Shown here: in pieces, positions 10,638-18,044 of the stretch | How positions within the stretch are numbered: the first letter of the stretch is position 1 | Layout: every line of letters starts with the position of its first letter | NCBI RefSeq assembly: GCF_000281045.1 | Contig: NW_008246136.1 | Span: forward strand, 258,137-294,325 | Length of the DNA stretch: 36,189 nt | Source: Saprolegnia diclina VS20 | Lineage: Eukaryota; Oomycota; Saprolegniomycetes; Saprolegniales; Saprolegniaceae | Direction of reading: 5' to 3' | Program-made: the position numbers and the translations under genes | The notes under the pieces: generated by a model | What the model saw: only the letters and a program-made list of their open reading frames with translations | Told to the model about the DNA's origin: nothing | Database searches by the model: none

Positions 10638-12093
10638 ATGGACGACGATGGTAGGTGCAGGAACGCAGCTTCAGAGGCCCGGTGGCATCGAGTGAAGCTT
10701 GTACCATGGCCATGCCATGGCCAATGCATACGGCTTACATGGCTCGTGGCTTGTAGATCAAGGCAAGGGCTACGCCTGGGAAGGCTCGTTCGAAAGATCG
10801 TGGGACGGGATTGAAGAGGACGAGAGCGGTGCGCTCAAGCTCGGCGCCTTCATGACGTCTTCGGGCGACAAGTCGCGCTTGCGTCGCCAAGAGATGCTGC
10901 AGCGCGTGCGCAAAGGTGTGCGCGCACTGAGCGGACCATGGCAGCTGATGCATCTTGGATCAACCTAGGCCTCATTCGCTACGTCTACGTCATCATCGAC
11001 CTCTCCAAGGGCATGAGCCAGAAGGACTGGAAGCCGCATCGCTGCGCCGTTGTCACGGAAGAGGTGCAACGCTTCGTGGCCGACTACTTTGACCAGAACC
11101 CAATCTCCCAGGTACGTGAACCTCGTCAACTTGCCTTTCCTACCTCGCGCATAGCTGGGCTTGATTGGTATCAAGAGCTCCGTGGCAGAAAAGCTCAGCG
11201 ACTTGTCGGGCAACCCGGGGCATCACATCGACATCCTCAAGCGCACGATTACTGTGCACGGCGAACCGAGCCTCCAGAACGCACTCGAGATGGCCAAGTC
11301 GGCGCTCAAGACGGTGCCGTCGTACGGCTCGAAGGAGATTGTCGTCGTGTACGGCAGCCTCACAACGACGGACCCCGGCGACATCTTTGCCACGATCGCG
11401 GCCCTCCAGAAGGACTCGATCCGGTGCTCCTTTGTGGGCATTGGCGCCGAGATGCACCTCCTGCGCCGCATCGCCAAGGTACGATTGTCATCGCATACAC
11501 CAGAGTCCAACGAACTGCAGGACACGCAAGGGACGTACTCGGTGGCGATGGACCCCAACCATTTTAAAGATCTCATCTCGGCCTTCACGATCCCGAGCCC
11601 GAGCCTCGCAACGTCGGCAACCAAATTCGCGACGCTCGTCGAGGTAACACCCAAGCTAGTCGCTCCACAAACTCAACGCGTCTCTAGATGGGGTTTCCTC
11701 AGCGACGCAGCGGCGCGCTCTCGCTGTGCGTCTGCCATCAAGTGTTTACGACCACGGGATACCTCTGTCCTCGCTGCAAATCCAAGAGCTGCGAGCTCCC
11801 GACGGTCTGCGCCGTGTGCAACCTGCCACTGGTATGCGCTAGTCCATGTCTCGCTCGCTGCAGATCACGTGTAGGTGTCATCGCCGCACCTCGCGCGGTC
11901 GTACCACCACTTGTTCCCGATCGCCAACTACGAAAAGCGCACGGCGGACGAGCTCACCACGCGCAAGTGCTTTGGGTGTCTCGGGGCGCTCCAGAACATG
12001 GGCTACGAATGCCCGACGTGCTCGCATGTGTTTTGCAACGACTGCGACCTGTACATCCACGACTCGCTCCACAACTGCCCCGGCTGCAAGTGA
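10638..12093 (+). CDS. GTF2H2: TFIIH core subunit p44 (SSL1/GTF2H2)
   Basis: Seven exons: 10638-10650, 10757-10915, 10969-11111, 11155-11478, 11521-11643, 11688-11831, 11875-12093; 374 residues. It encodes the p44 subunit of TFIIH, which binds and stimulates the XPD helicase in nucleotide excision repair and transcription initiation. The Ssl1-like VWA domain starts with LIRYVYVIIDLSKGM (MIDAS-type DxS near 68-70). The C-terminal half has two zinc modules: CVCHQVF, CPRC and CAVC, and then a RING-like set CFGC, CPTC, CNDC, CPGC that ends the protein. Length fits the family (about 380-460). The first exon is only 13 nt, and its 106-nt intron is the longest in the window; MDDDDQGKGYAWE after splicing matches the acidic start of p44 proteins. 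Convergent with the NOL12-type gene. Confidence 0.95.
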
Positions 12094-12207
12094 AATACAT
12101 AACGAGTTTGCTATGCTGGCTCAGTATCGCAAGCCGCTGGCTTTAGCAATGCATCTACCTTGGACAACGCAGACGTGGCAAATGACGAGTTGTATGAGGC
12201 ACACGGC

Positions 12208-13039
12208 TTACTTGCGGCCGCGCTTGCCCTTTTGCGGCCCCTTCTTGCGCTCCTTGGGTGCCTCTTCTTCGGCGCCGGCCTTCCCGCCCTTCTTCGAGAC
12301 GACGACCTTGGCGCCCTTGCCCTTGTTGCGCGCCGCGTTCTCACGGGCGGCCTTCATCTTGGACCGCTTCGACGGAAGCGCAATGCCCTTGCGCTTCTGC
12401 TGTATCCGCTGGAAAAGCGTCATTTGCTTGTCGCGGTTCGCACGTTCCTTCTTCTTGGCGAGGTGCGCCAACAACTGCTCTTGCTCCTACGCATTGGCCT
12501 TGGGACGATGGCTCCACGGCTACTAGCGGTACCTCGTCGCTGAGCTCGTCCTCCGAGTCGCTCTTGAGCTCACCAACGGTCGTCGTGACGGTCACGACGT
12601 TGCCAAACTTGTCTACGCTTATATGAGACGACCACGGAATCGCATCCGATTGTACCTTGTGTGTGGGCGTCGTCAAAGTTGACGACAGCCTTGTCATCGT
12701 CCTCGGCCACGTGCTTGACATCGACCACTTCCGGAATGCTCTCCATGAGCTTCTTCTGCTCGGCCTTGCGCTATCCAAAGGTGCATGAGCCCATATCATC
12801 ATGCGTGGAATCGTACGATCTTGCGCTGCTCGATGAGGATCTTTTGCTTCTTGAAGGCTTCCATGTCATGGCCAAAGCGCCGGCGCTCCTGCTTGCGCTT
12901 CGAGAAGCCCGTGAGGTAGTCCCTACACGCAGATCGCATGAGCACGCGAGGCGACGGCAGATGCCACGGACTTGCGCTTGTCTGCGTCAAAGGTCACGAC
13001 GAGCTTGCTCTTCTTGTTGACCTTGGCCTTCGTCTTCAT
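12208..13039 (-). CDS. NOL12: NOL12/Rrp17-family nucleolar protein
   Basis: Five exons on the minus strand: 13039-12972, 12922-12817, 12770-12656, 12612-12533, 12486-12208; 215 residues. The N-terminus VVTFDADKRKDYLTGFSKRK is the Nol12/Rrp17 signature (FD...YLTGF.KRK), followed by a long basic helix, an acidic segment (SDSEDELSDEE), and a Lys-rich tail (GPQKGKRGRK) that suits nucleolar localisation. Family members act in 5' end processing of ribosomal RNA precursors; the yeast protein has been described as an exonuclease. The first intron has a GTCCGT donor chosen because it alone keeps the DYLTGF frame. About 115 bp separate its stop from the p44 stop codon. Confident in the family, less in the exact activity. 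Confidence 0.88.
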
Positions 13040-13356
13040 GCTCGAATATGACGCTGTCGGGTATAATTGGCTGGGAGCTGGCACAGGGCTGTTCCAACGA
13101 CTAAATTCGGCACGCCGTGCCGAATTCAACATAGCAATATGCCGAATCCCACCAGGGTGCCACCTCGACAACACGGAAATGGTGTGAGATAGGGATCGGC
13201 GCCGTGGACACCGAGGGACGCGGCCGTGCACCCTCGGGCAGCTCCTCTGGCTACCTGCAAGCTCGTGGGCTGCTGCAGTGCTGGTGTCAATACATGTAAT
13301 CGAAAGAGATTACGTAGAGGTACATACTATTAGCAGAAGATTGGCAAAGGAAGAGT
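13040..13356. other. Spacer upstream of NOL12 gene and downstream of aminopeptidase
   Basis: 317 bases with no gene seen. It should contain the NOL12 promoter (a CCAAT-like AGCCAATTATA reads toward that gene near 13060-13070) and the aminopeptidase 3' end. The palindrome at 13104-13126 is its most distinct feature. Confidence 0.55.
13104..13126. repeat. Perfect 23-bp palindrome, copy 1 of a repeated motif
   Basis: AATTCGGCACG, one central base, then its exact reverse complement CGTGCCGAATT. A further half-site, TGCCGAATCC, follows near 13140. The same extended ends (CTAAATTCGGC ... TGCCGAAT) recur at 15766-15790 on the other side of the aminopeptidase gene. It may be a transcription-factor dimer site, the core of a small inverted-repeat element, or a terminator hairpin. 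The palindrome is directly seen; its role is unknown. Confidence 0.85.
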
Positions 13357-14943
13357 TTACTGGTTGAGCTGCTGGAGGATGGCCTGGACAAGGCCGACGC
13401 CGTAGCCCGTCGCGCGCTCGTCGTCCGTGCTCACGGGGTAGGCCATGTCGACATGGATCCACTTGCCGTCCGTCTCGTACGCGCCGAGGTGGTTGGCGAT
13501 GAACTGACCGGCGCAGCTCACTTGGGCGTTGGCGCGGTTCTTGACCGAGTTCTTCATGTCGGCCACGGCGCTCTTGAACTCGCCGCGGAAGAACTCGGGC
13601 ACATACGGCATCGAGTGGCAGAGGTCGCCCGACGCCTTGCCGGCGCGGACCGCGATCGCCTCGAGCTCGTCGCTGTTGGTCACGATGGCACCGACGCGGT
13701 TGCCCGTGGCGATACCCTGCGCGCCCGTGAGCGTCGCCATGTCCAAGACGACCTCGGGGTTGAGGTGCTTGACCGCGTACGCGACACCGTCGCCGAGCAC
13801 CAAGCGACCTTCGGCATCCGTGTTGTTGATCTCGACCGTCTTGCCCGAGTACATGGTGTGGACGTCATCGGGGCGCGTCGCGTGCGGGCCCACCGAGTTC
13901 TCGGCGAGGCAGAGCACGAGGTGCAGCGGGTGCTTGATGCCCGCGTTGCCCGAGGTGACGGCGGCTTCAAAGGCGCCAAGGAGCGCCGCCGAGCCACCCA
14001 TGTCGCGCTTCATGCCGACCATGGAGCCCGAGATCTTGAGCGAGAGACCACCCGTGTCGTACACGATGCCCTTGCCGACGAGCGCGACACTCTTGGCGTC
14101 CTTAGATTCTTCGGTCGGGTAGTGGCTGAGCACGACGAGGGCCGGCGGGTGGAGCGCGGCTTGGCCGACGCCGTAGATGCCGCCAAAGCCACGCTCACGG
14201 AGCTCTTCGCCGCGAATGATGGTCACCTCGGCGTTCGTGCGCGCGGCGACGGCCTGGGCTTCGGCAATGTACGCATCGGTGTGGAGCTCGTTCGGCGGCG
14301 CGTCGACGAGGCGCTGGGCGAGATGGACACCGTCGGCGGTCGCGTTCAAAAACGACACTTCTTCGTCCTCGAGGCCGTCGTTAAAGACGACGTGGACGCG
14401 GTCAGCCTTGACGGGCGTCTCGGCCACACCCTCGACAATGACGCCCGAGAGCGACGCCGACTTGTGGCTGTAGTGCGACACGCCCTTGGCGACGGCGACA
14501 CCGGCGGCCATGAGCGTCCGCGAGTGCTGCGGCAAGGCAAGACCAACAAGCGTCTCCGACTTGTCCGAGACGTTGCCCTTGACGATGGAGCTGATCGAGT
14601 GCGGGCGAGCGAGCGAGTTGTGGCGCGAGACGGCCGTCGGCAGCTGCGCGACGACGCAGCTCACAACATGCTCGCCAAGCGGCAGGTAGAGATGCGACGA
14701 CACGGGCGTGTCCGTGTTGGGCGTGAGCTGCGAAATCGCGTGCTGAAGGATCTTCAAGGTCGACGCCGGGACGCTGGCCTTGGCACTCTTGGGCTCGTGC
14801 GCCTTGCTGACCGTGTGCAAGAGCTGCTCGAGGATGCGCCCACCGAGCTCGACGCCGGGCGTCTCCTTCGTGCCGATGAGAATAAGCTTGGGCAAAGCGC
14901 CGTCGGCGACGATGCTGCCGATGCTACCGAGGAAGCGGACCAT
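13357..14943 (-). CDS. NPEPL1: M17 leucyl aminopeptidase, NPEPL1 type
   Basis: Intronless, 528 residues. It is a metalloaminopeptidase of family M17 that removes N-terminal residues, probably in the cytosol and probably as a hexamer as in the family. The C-terminal catalytic domain has VGKGIVYDTGGLSLK, MKRDMGGSAA, CLAENSVGP, ATRPDD and NNTDAEGRLVLGDG. The two-metal ligands correspond to Lys291, Asp296, Asp314, Asp376 and Glu378, with catalytic Lys303 and Arg380, all present. The phrases PDD, YSGKTVEINNTDAEGRLVL and GAQGIATG match animal NPEPL1 more closely than bacterial PepA, and the length agrees with NPEPL1 (about 523). The ATG at 14943 is preferred; the longer frame to 15111 begins with GTG and its extra residues look non-coding. 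The large open frame on the opposite strand is a shadow. Confidence 0.96.
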   Translation of the reverse strand: MVRFLGSIGSIVADGALPKLILIGTKETPGVELGGRILEQLLHTVSKAHEPKSAKASVPASTLKILQHAISQLTPNTDTPVSSHLYLPLGEHVVSCVVAQLPTAVSRHNSLARPHSISSIVKGNVSDKSETLVGLALPQHSRTLMAAGVAVAKGVSHYSHKSASLSGVIVEGVAETPVKADRVHVVFNDGLEDEEVSFLNATADGVHLAQRLVDAPPNELHTDAYIAEAQAVAARTNAEVTIIRGEELRERGFGGIYGVGQAALHPPALVVLSHYPTEESKDAKSVALVGKGIVYDTGGLSLKISGSMVGMKRDMGGSAALLGAFEAAVTSGNAGIKHPLHLVLCLAENSVGPHATRPDDVHTMYSGKTVEINNTDAEGRLVLGDGVAYAVKHLNPEVVLDMATLTGAQGIATGNRVGAIVTNSDELEAIAVRAGKASGDLCHSMPYVPEFFRGEFKSAVADMKNSVKNRANAQVSCAGQFIANHLGAYETDGKWIHVDMAYPVSTDDERATGYGVGLVQAILQQLNQ

Positions 14944-14965
14944 CCTTGGGTGTGTCGAAAGCCGC

Positions 14966-14979
14966 AAATTCGAAAGTGG
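14966..14979 (-). promoter_or_regulatory. Candidate oomycete Inr plus flanking promoter element for aminopeptidase
   Basis: On the minus strand the string CCACTTTCGAATTT lies about 23-36 bases before the ATG. The oomycete core promoter pattern (initiator TCAYTYY followed by a flanking element around CAWTTT) is matched at about 11 of 14 positions by eye. A transcript starting here would have a leader of only about 35 nt, which is typical for the group. The match is by memory of the consensus, not by a scored search. Confidence 0.4.
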
Positions 14980-15433
14980 TCGATGTGGCTCAAAACCAAG
15001 TTGCCCTTTTCCGGATCTTGCTGCCAAAAAGAGGGACGTCGGAACGGCACCGATATAGTGTACGTGGCACGGCTGCCAAGCCAGGATATGGATTCCGACG
15101 GCTTCGGTCACTGACTGGCGCCAGTATCAACCGGGATCTGTGCGTGGTCCTGGAGCATAATCGTTCACTGCCCACGTCATGAGGCTTCGCTCGCAGCTTT
15201 CTTGAGCGCGTTGGACTGTGTAGTACAAAGGAAATCCTACCTTCTGGTAATCTAACTTTGCAGTAGTCGCACCGGGTAGGTTGAGCTAGCTGTGAGTGCC
15301 CGTGGAAAATACTAGCGTTAGTGATTTGCATCACTCGAATTGGCTACACACGGCCTTATTAAGTACACGTACACAATGGGAAGCACAGGTAGCTTCGTAC
15401 ATATTCCATAGCTTTTCAAGTCAAGTTGTCTAG

Positions 15434-15667
15434 GGAGGTCTGATTTCCAATTCAATAGGCCAGCTTCGCGTCATAGCAACACATGAGGACGAGGGCATCA
15501 TCTTGGTCATCGCGAAGCCTCACCTCGGTCTGACGCCCCATCCAACTTCAACCGGTCGTTCAACCCTGCCTTCAACCATCTTGCGTACTTCACACCCGTT
15601 TCTGGTTACAGTTGACCTCTTTCTGTCTTTTGCCAGCACATTTGGTTTTGAACTAAATAGTGTATGA
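15434..15667 (+). pseudogene. Possible RluA-type pseudouridine synthase fragment
   Basis: An open frame of about 77 codons without a start ATG reads LRVIATHEDEGIILVIAKP and then GLTPHPTSTGRSTL. This recalls the N-terminal block of RluA/RluD-type pseudouridine synthases (Y/HEDE..LLVV.KPAG...HP), in which that KPaGL-HP segment precedes the catalytic Asp motif. The catalytic domain does not follow: the frame ends within 60 residues in sequence of ordinary intergenic composition. It could be a decayed gene fragment or a chance match in a short frame; there is no second motif to support it. Confidence 0.25.
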
Positions 15668-15768
15668 CGTCTTTCTTTCGAGGTGCTGCGTTCCGTCTCA
15701 AATCGAGTCAAGATGTCGCATGTATAAATTACTGTTATGCATACCATTTAAAACGGTCGGGCGACCTA

Positions 15769-15790
15769 AATTCGGCGTGTGTGCCGAATC
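15769..15790. repeat. Imperfect palindrome, copy 2 of the repeated motif
   Basis: AATTCGGC, a 6-nt centre, then GCCGAATC. It shares the 11-mer CTAAATTCGGC and the half-site TGCCGAATCC with the motif at 13101-13148. The two sites lie about 2.6 kb apart and bracket the aminopeptidase gene. Copy 1 is a perfect palindrome; this copy has a degenerate centre. Confidence 0.75.
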
Positions 15791-15980
15791 CAAGTCTCCT
15801 CCAAGGATCACAGCACGCACGTCCAAGGCAAGGACAACAGCGCGCAATCGATAGTCTTGTTGCGTGTGGCAAAGAAGCACTCGAGGGCGTTTATCGTGCG
15901 GGACATGTATTTCCACCCAACTAGTCCGGCGCCGAAAATAAGACGATTTGGCATAAACACGGAGCCGACGTGTAATCAGA

Positions 15981-16874
15981 ATGGCGACCGTCGCATCGCT
16001 GTGGGCGGACGTCGTCGCGTACGTGTCCAAGTCGCTGCCCGAGCGCGTCGGCGCGGCCCGGCGGCTGCTTGACGAGTACGGCGGGTCGCAGGCGATGGCA
16101 CAGACGCTGCATGCTGCCACAAGCGTCCACCTCCGAGCTCTCCTCAGCACGGCCTCGGACGTCCTTTCTGGCAGCGACGAGGCTGACGTATCCACTTGGT
16201 ACTTCCTGCTGGCGGCTTCTGTCGCCGCCATGGACCCAGCAGTGGGGCTTCAAGACGAAGCGGCGATCGTGCGTCTCCTACGTCGCGTCGGGCCATTCAT
16301 GACGCTGATGCCCGTAGCATTGGCCGCCTCGTGGCTGCTTCTCGGAGCGCGCTGCTTGGAAGCGCTCGAGTCGAGCGAACATGGCCGCGAGTACATCTGG
16401 GAGGGCATCGTCCGCGCGTTCAATCAATGCAGCAGCTTGCCGCCTGACGACGTTGCGGCTCTCGGGCGAGCTATGACGGGCCTCTTGAAAAAGGATAGCG
16501 ATCTCATCTACAGAAATGACTTCCGGGTACGCTCCTCCTGTTGTGGCGACTTGCTATGATGGCATGGCGCCAGGTGTGCGTCGATATTGTGCTCCGTGAA
16601 GCCACTGACCTTGACTTGGACGATCCTCGGCGAATGCCCGTCGCTGACGTCCTCTTCCACTCGGTCGCTTCCAAATTCTTCATCGACACAGGTATGTGAA
16701 GCCATTTTCAACTGAAGCTTATGCTAAACAGGCGGGTACCGGGCGGCAGCTTTGGCAAGCGTCGTGCAGCACTGGCGCGCCGAGCTCGACGCACAGCGAC
16801 CTGGCGATGCGACGATCGACGCCAAGTTGGCTCGTGCCGCCGAGCACCTTGCGCAGTATAAGCACATAGAATAA
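15981..16874 (+). CDS. SPIN90/Ldb17-like leucine-rich domain protein
   Basis: Three exons: 15981-16526, 16574-16691, 16732-16874; 268 residues; introns of 47 and 40 nt (the latter is the shortest in the window). The protein is helical and Leu/Ala-rich. The segment YRNDFRVCVDIVLREATDLD followed by DDPRRMPVADVLF resembles the SPIN90/Ldb17 leucine-rich domain (NDF..L.DI..R...DL...D.RR..YL). In animals and fungi that domain binds and activates the Arp2/3 complex to start linear actin filaments, often at endocytic sites. The animal SH3 domain is absent and the protein is short, so only the core domain would be present. The family call is by motif recall and moderate. Alternatives are another armadillo-like helical protein. 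The gene converges on the small gene at 16938-17120. Confidence 0.6.
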
Positions 16875-16937
16875 TAGAGCGATTGATTTCGAATGGTCAT
16901 GATGATAGTAGTCGTAAAGTAAGGAGGTCGAGGCAGT

Positions 16938-17120
16938 CTACTCCTTCTGGAGGTGCTCGAGGATGAGCTGGAGCTGCGCCTGGACGTCCTCCTGCACGTT
17001 GAGCTTGTCGGCTTCAAGCTCATCGTGGTGCGTGGAGAGGAACTTCTCGAGGGTCTTGGCGGCCTGCTTCTCCGAGACGGGCGTCACTTGCTTCACCTTC
17101 ACGCTGCCAAGCACGTCCAT
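16938..17120 (-). CDS. Small 60-residue coiled-coil protein, function unknown
   Basis: Intronless, 60 residues. The frame has strong C/G third-position bias, a clean ATG and one long predicted amphipathic helix: charged and Leu/Gln-rich (SEKQAAKTLEKFL, VQAQLQLILEHLQKE). No signal peptide, membrane segment or cysteine is present. It looks like a genuine conserved small protein that binds a partner through a helix, but I do not recognise the family. An initiator-like site lies about 12-25 bases before the ATG. Its stop is about 63 bp from the stop codon of the SPIN90-like gene on the other strand. Confidence 0.7.
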   Translation of the reverse strand: MDVLGSVKVKQVTPVSEKQAAKTLEKFLSTHHDELEADKLNVQEDVQAQLQLILEHLQKE

Positions 17121-17131
17121 GGTCGAAGCTT

Positions 17132-17145
17132 CAAGTTGCGAATGA
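17132..17145 (-). promoter_or_regulatory. Initiator-like site before the 60-residue gene
   Basis: Minus-strand TCATTCGCAACTTG matches the oomycete initiator core TCATTY and has an AAC-TT flanking part. It would place the transcript start about 23 nt before the ATG at 17120. Matched by eye only; the flanking element is weak. Confidence 0.3.
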
Positions 17146-17887
17146 TGGAACTATCCGGATACGCGCTCTGGACCGGGGGCTCCCAGCCAGTCGCTGGTGA
17201 CTGGCGGACCACCACCCCCCACCTCGCGAAACGGCCACCCCCTACTCCACCCACGTGGCACGCCGACCACCACGCTGGTCGTTACACCCAACTTTGAGAA
17301 TTGCGCGCGGCTCCCAACAGCGATGCGTTGCTGCGGTGCACATTTCGCACGTGCGCACATCACGAACGACATGTTGTCCGTCCTGGCACATCCTTGTAGG
17401 CGCGTCACATCCTTCCCCGCGACGACACTGGTCGGTGGCGAAAACAAGTTGCGTGAAATCCTCCGGCTTGGGTTTCAGCACCGTGGATTCCACGTCACAG
17501 AGGCGACGAGTCGCCGCCTGGCCAAAAACCAGGCGTTCCACGTGGTAATAAAATGCCTCAGGTGGGTGACTATACTCTATTTTTGTATTGGAATGAAAAA
17601 AATACGCCTGTCGCGCGAGTCGGCGGTCGTGGATGTGGCGTCCGAAACGTATCTTCCTAATTAGGCACCAACTCAATGAATCCACCAATGAAAGCACGTT
17701 ATATCGTTAAAAGTCCGAATGGAGCCCGCGTGAGTGTGTCAAAAGTCCGAATTAATCGAGACTGGGATTCAGCAAAGTCGTGGCAGCTTGGATTTGATGG
17801 GATGCGAGGATTCGGTTCCAAGATCTTAGAGTCCTCGGAGGGTGTTTCACTCCACTTGGTTTCGCCCGCCTGAATCCGCCTAAAGGA
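17146..17887. other. Intergenic region upstream of S-adenosylmethionine decarboxylase
   Basis: About 740 bases without a gene I can support. Overlapping open frames on both strands near 17197-17697 have no recognised motif. A C-rich tract and a GCCAGTC...GACTGGC hairpin lie near 17185-17210. Further along are two copies of a 12-mer (17709-17720 and 17741-17752) in an AT-rich stretch that probably belongs to the promoter of the downstream gene. Confidence 0.55.
17709..17752 (+). repeat. Two direct copies of AAAAGTCCGAAT
   Basis: The 12-mer AAAAGTCCGAAT occurs at 17709-17720 and 17741-17752, 32 bp apart (about three helical turns), 140-180 bp before the putative transcript start of the S-adenosylmethionine decarboxylase gene. 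The spacing would suit a pair of activator or repressor sites. Function is inferred only from position. Confidence 0.6.
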
Positions 17888-17903
17888 GCTCACTTTAGCT
17901 TTG
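17888..17903 (+). promoter_or_regulatory. Candidate oomycete core promoter (Inr) for S-adenosylmethionine decarboxylase
   Basis: GCTCACTTTAGCTTTG matches the oomycete pattern GCTCAYTYY plus a T-rich flanking part at about 12 of 16 positions. A start at about 17891 gives a leader of about 155 nt, which begins just before the upstream ORF at 17905. This arrangement supports the idea that the upstream ORF is truly within the mRNA. Matched by eye from memory of the consensus. Confidence 0.45.
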
Positions 17904-17904
17904 G

Positions 17905-18033
17905 ATGCACGGAGACCAAGTCCCTTGCACCACCAAGACTAGCGGCGTCACGTTGTTCGAAAACTACCAAGTCGACTCTTCCATCATCTACACGGGCTTC
18001 TTCTACATCGGAGCTTGTGACGAACCTGCCTAA
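17905..18033 (+). CDS. Upstream ORF (42 codons) in the S-adenosylmethionine decarboxylase leader
   Basis: A short ORF starts at ATG 17905 and stops at TAA 18031-18033, 11 nt before the main ATG (18045) and in a different frame. The peptide begins MHGDQVPCTTKTSG and ends YIGACDEPA. Codon use is strikingly gene-like: most third positions are C or G, with runs of AAC, TAC, ATC and TTC. Its start context is weak (T at -3), whereas the main ATG has A at -3, the usual arrangement for leaky scanning. In mammals and plants this same enzyme is controlled by polyamine-responsive upstream ORFs, with unrelated peptide sequences. A role in polyamine feedback here is inference. It might instead be a leader exon of an unknown gene. 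Confidence 0.6.
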   Translation: MHGDQVPCTTKTSGVTLFENYQVDSSIIYTGFFYIGACDEPA

Positions 18034-18044
18034 CATCGACTACC

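Larger units (their letters stand above)
14944..15980. other. Long divergent intergenic region
   Basis: About 1 kb between the aminopeptidase and the SPIN90-like gene, which point away from each other. It contains a candidate core promoter for the aminopeptidase, a short open frame that recalls a pseudouridine synthase (15434-15667), and copy 2 of the palindromic motif (15769-15790). The rest is comparatively AT-rich and shows nothing I can name. No tRNA or rRNA pattern was seen. Confidence 0.6.

Noticed and set aside
10651-10756. A hidden microexon in the 106-nt first intron of p44
   Set aside because: Unlike the VPS9 case, no internal split gives two introns of at least 40 nt with a sensible in-frame exon.
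13453-15114. Long plus-strand open frame (553 codons) across the aminopeptidase
   Set aside because: Antisense shadow of the NPEPL1-type gene. The real gene's C/G-ending codons remove stops on the other strand; the translation is low-complexity Arg/Val/Asp-rich with no motif.
17242-17697. 151-codon minus-strand open frame upstream of S-adenosylmethionine decarboxylase
   Set aside because: Codon use unlike the neighbours, overlapping plus-strand frames of similar length, no motif.
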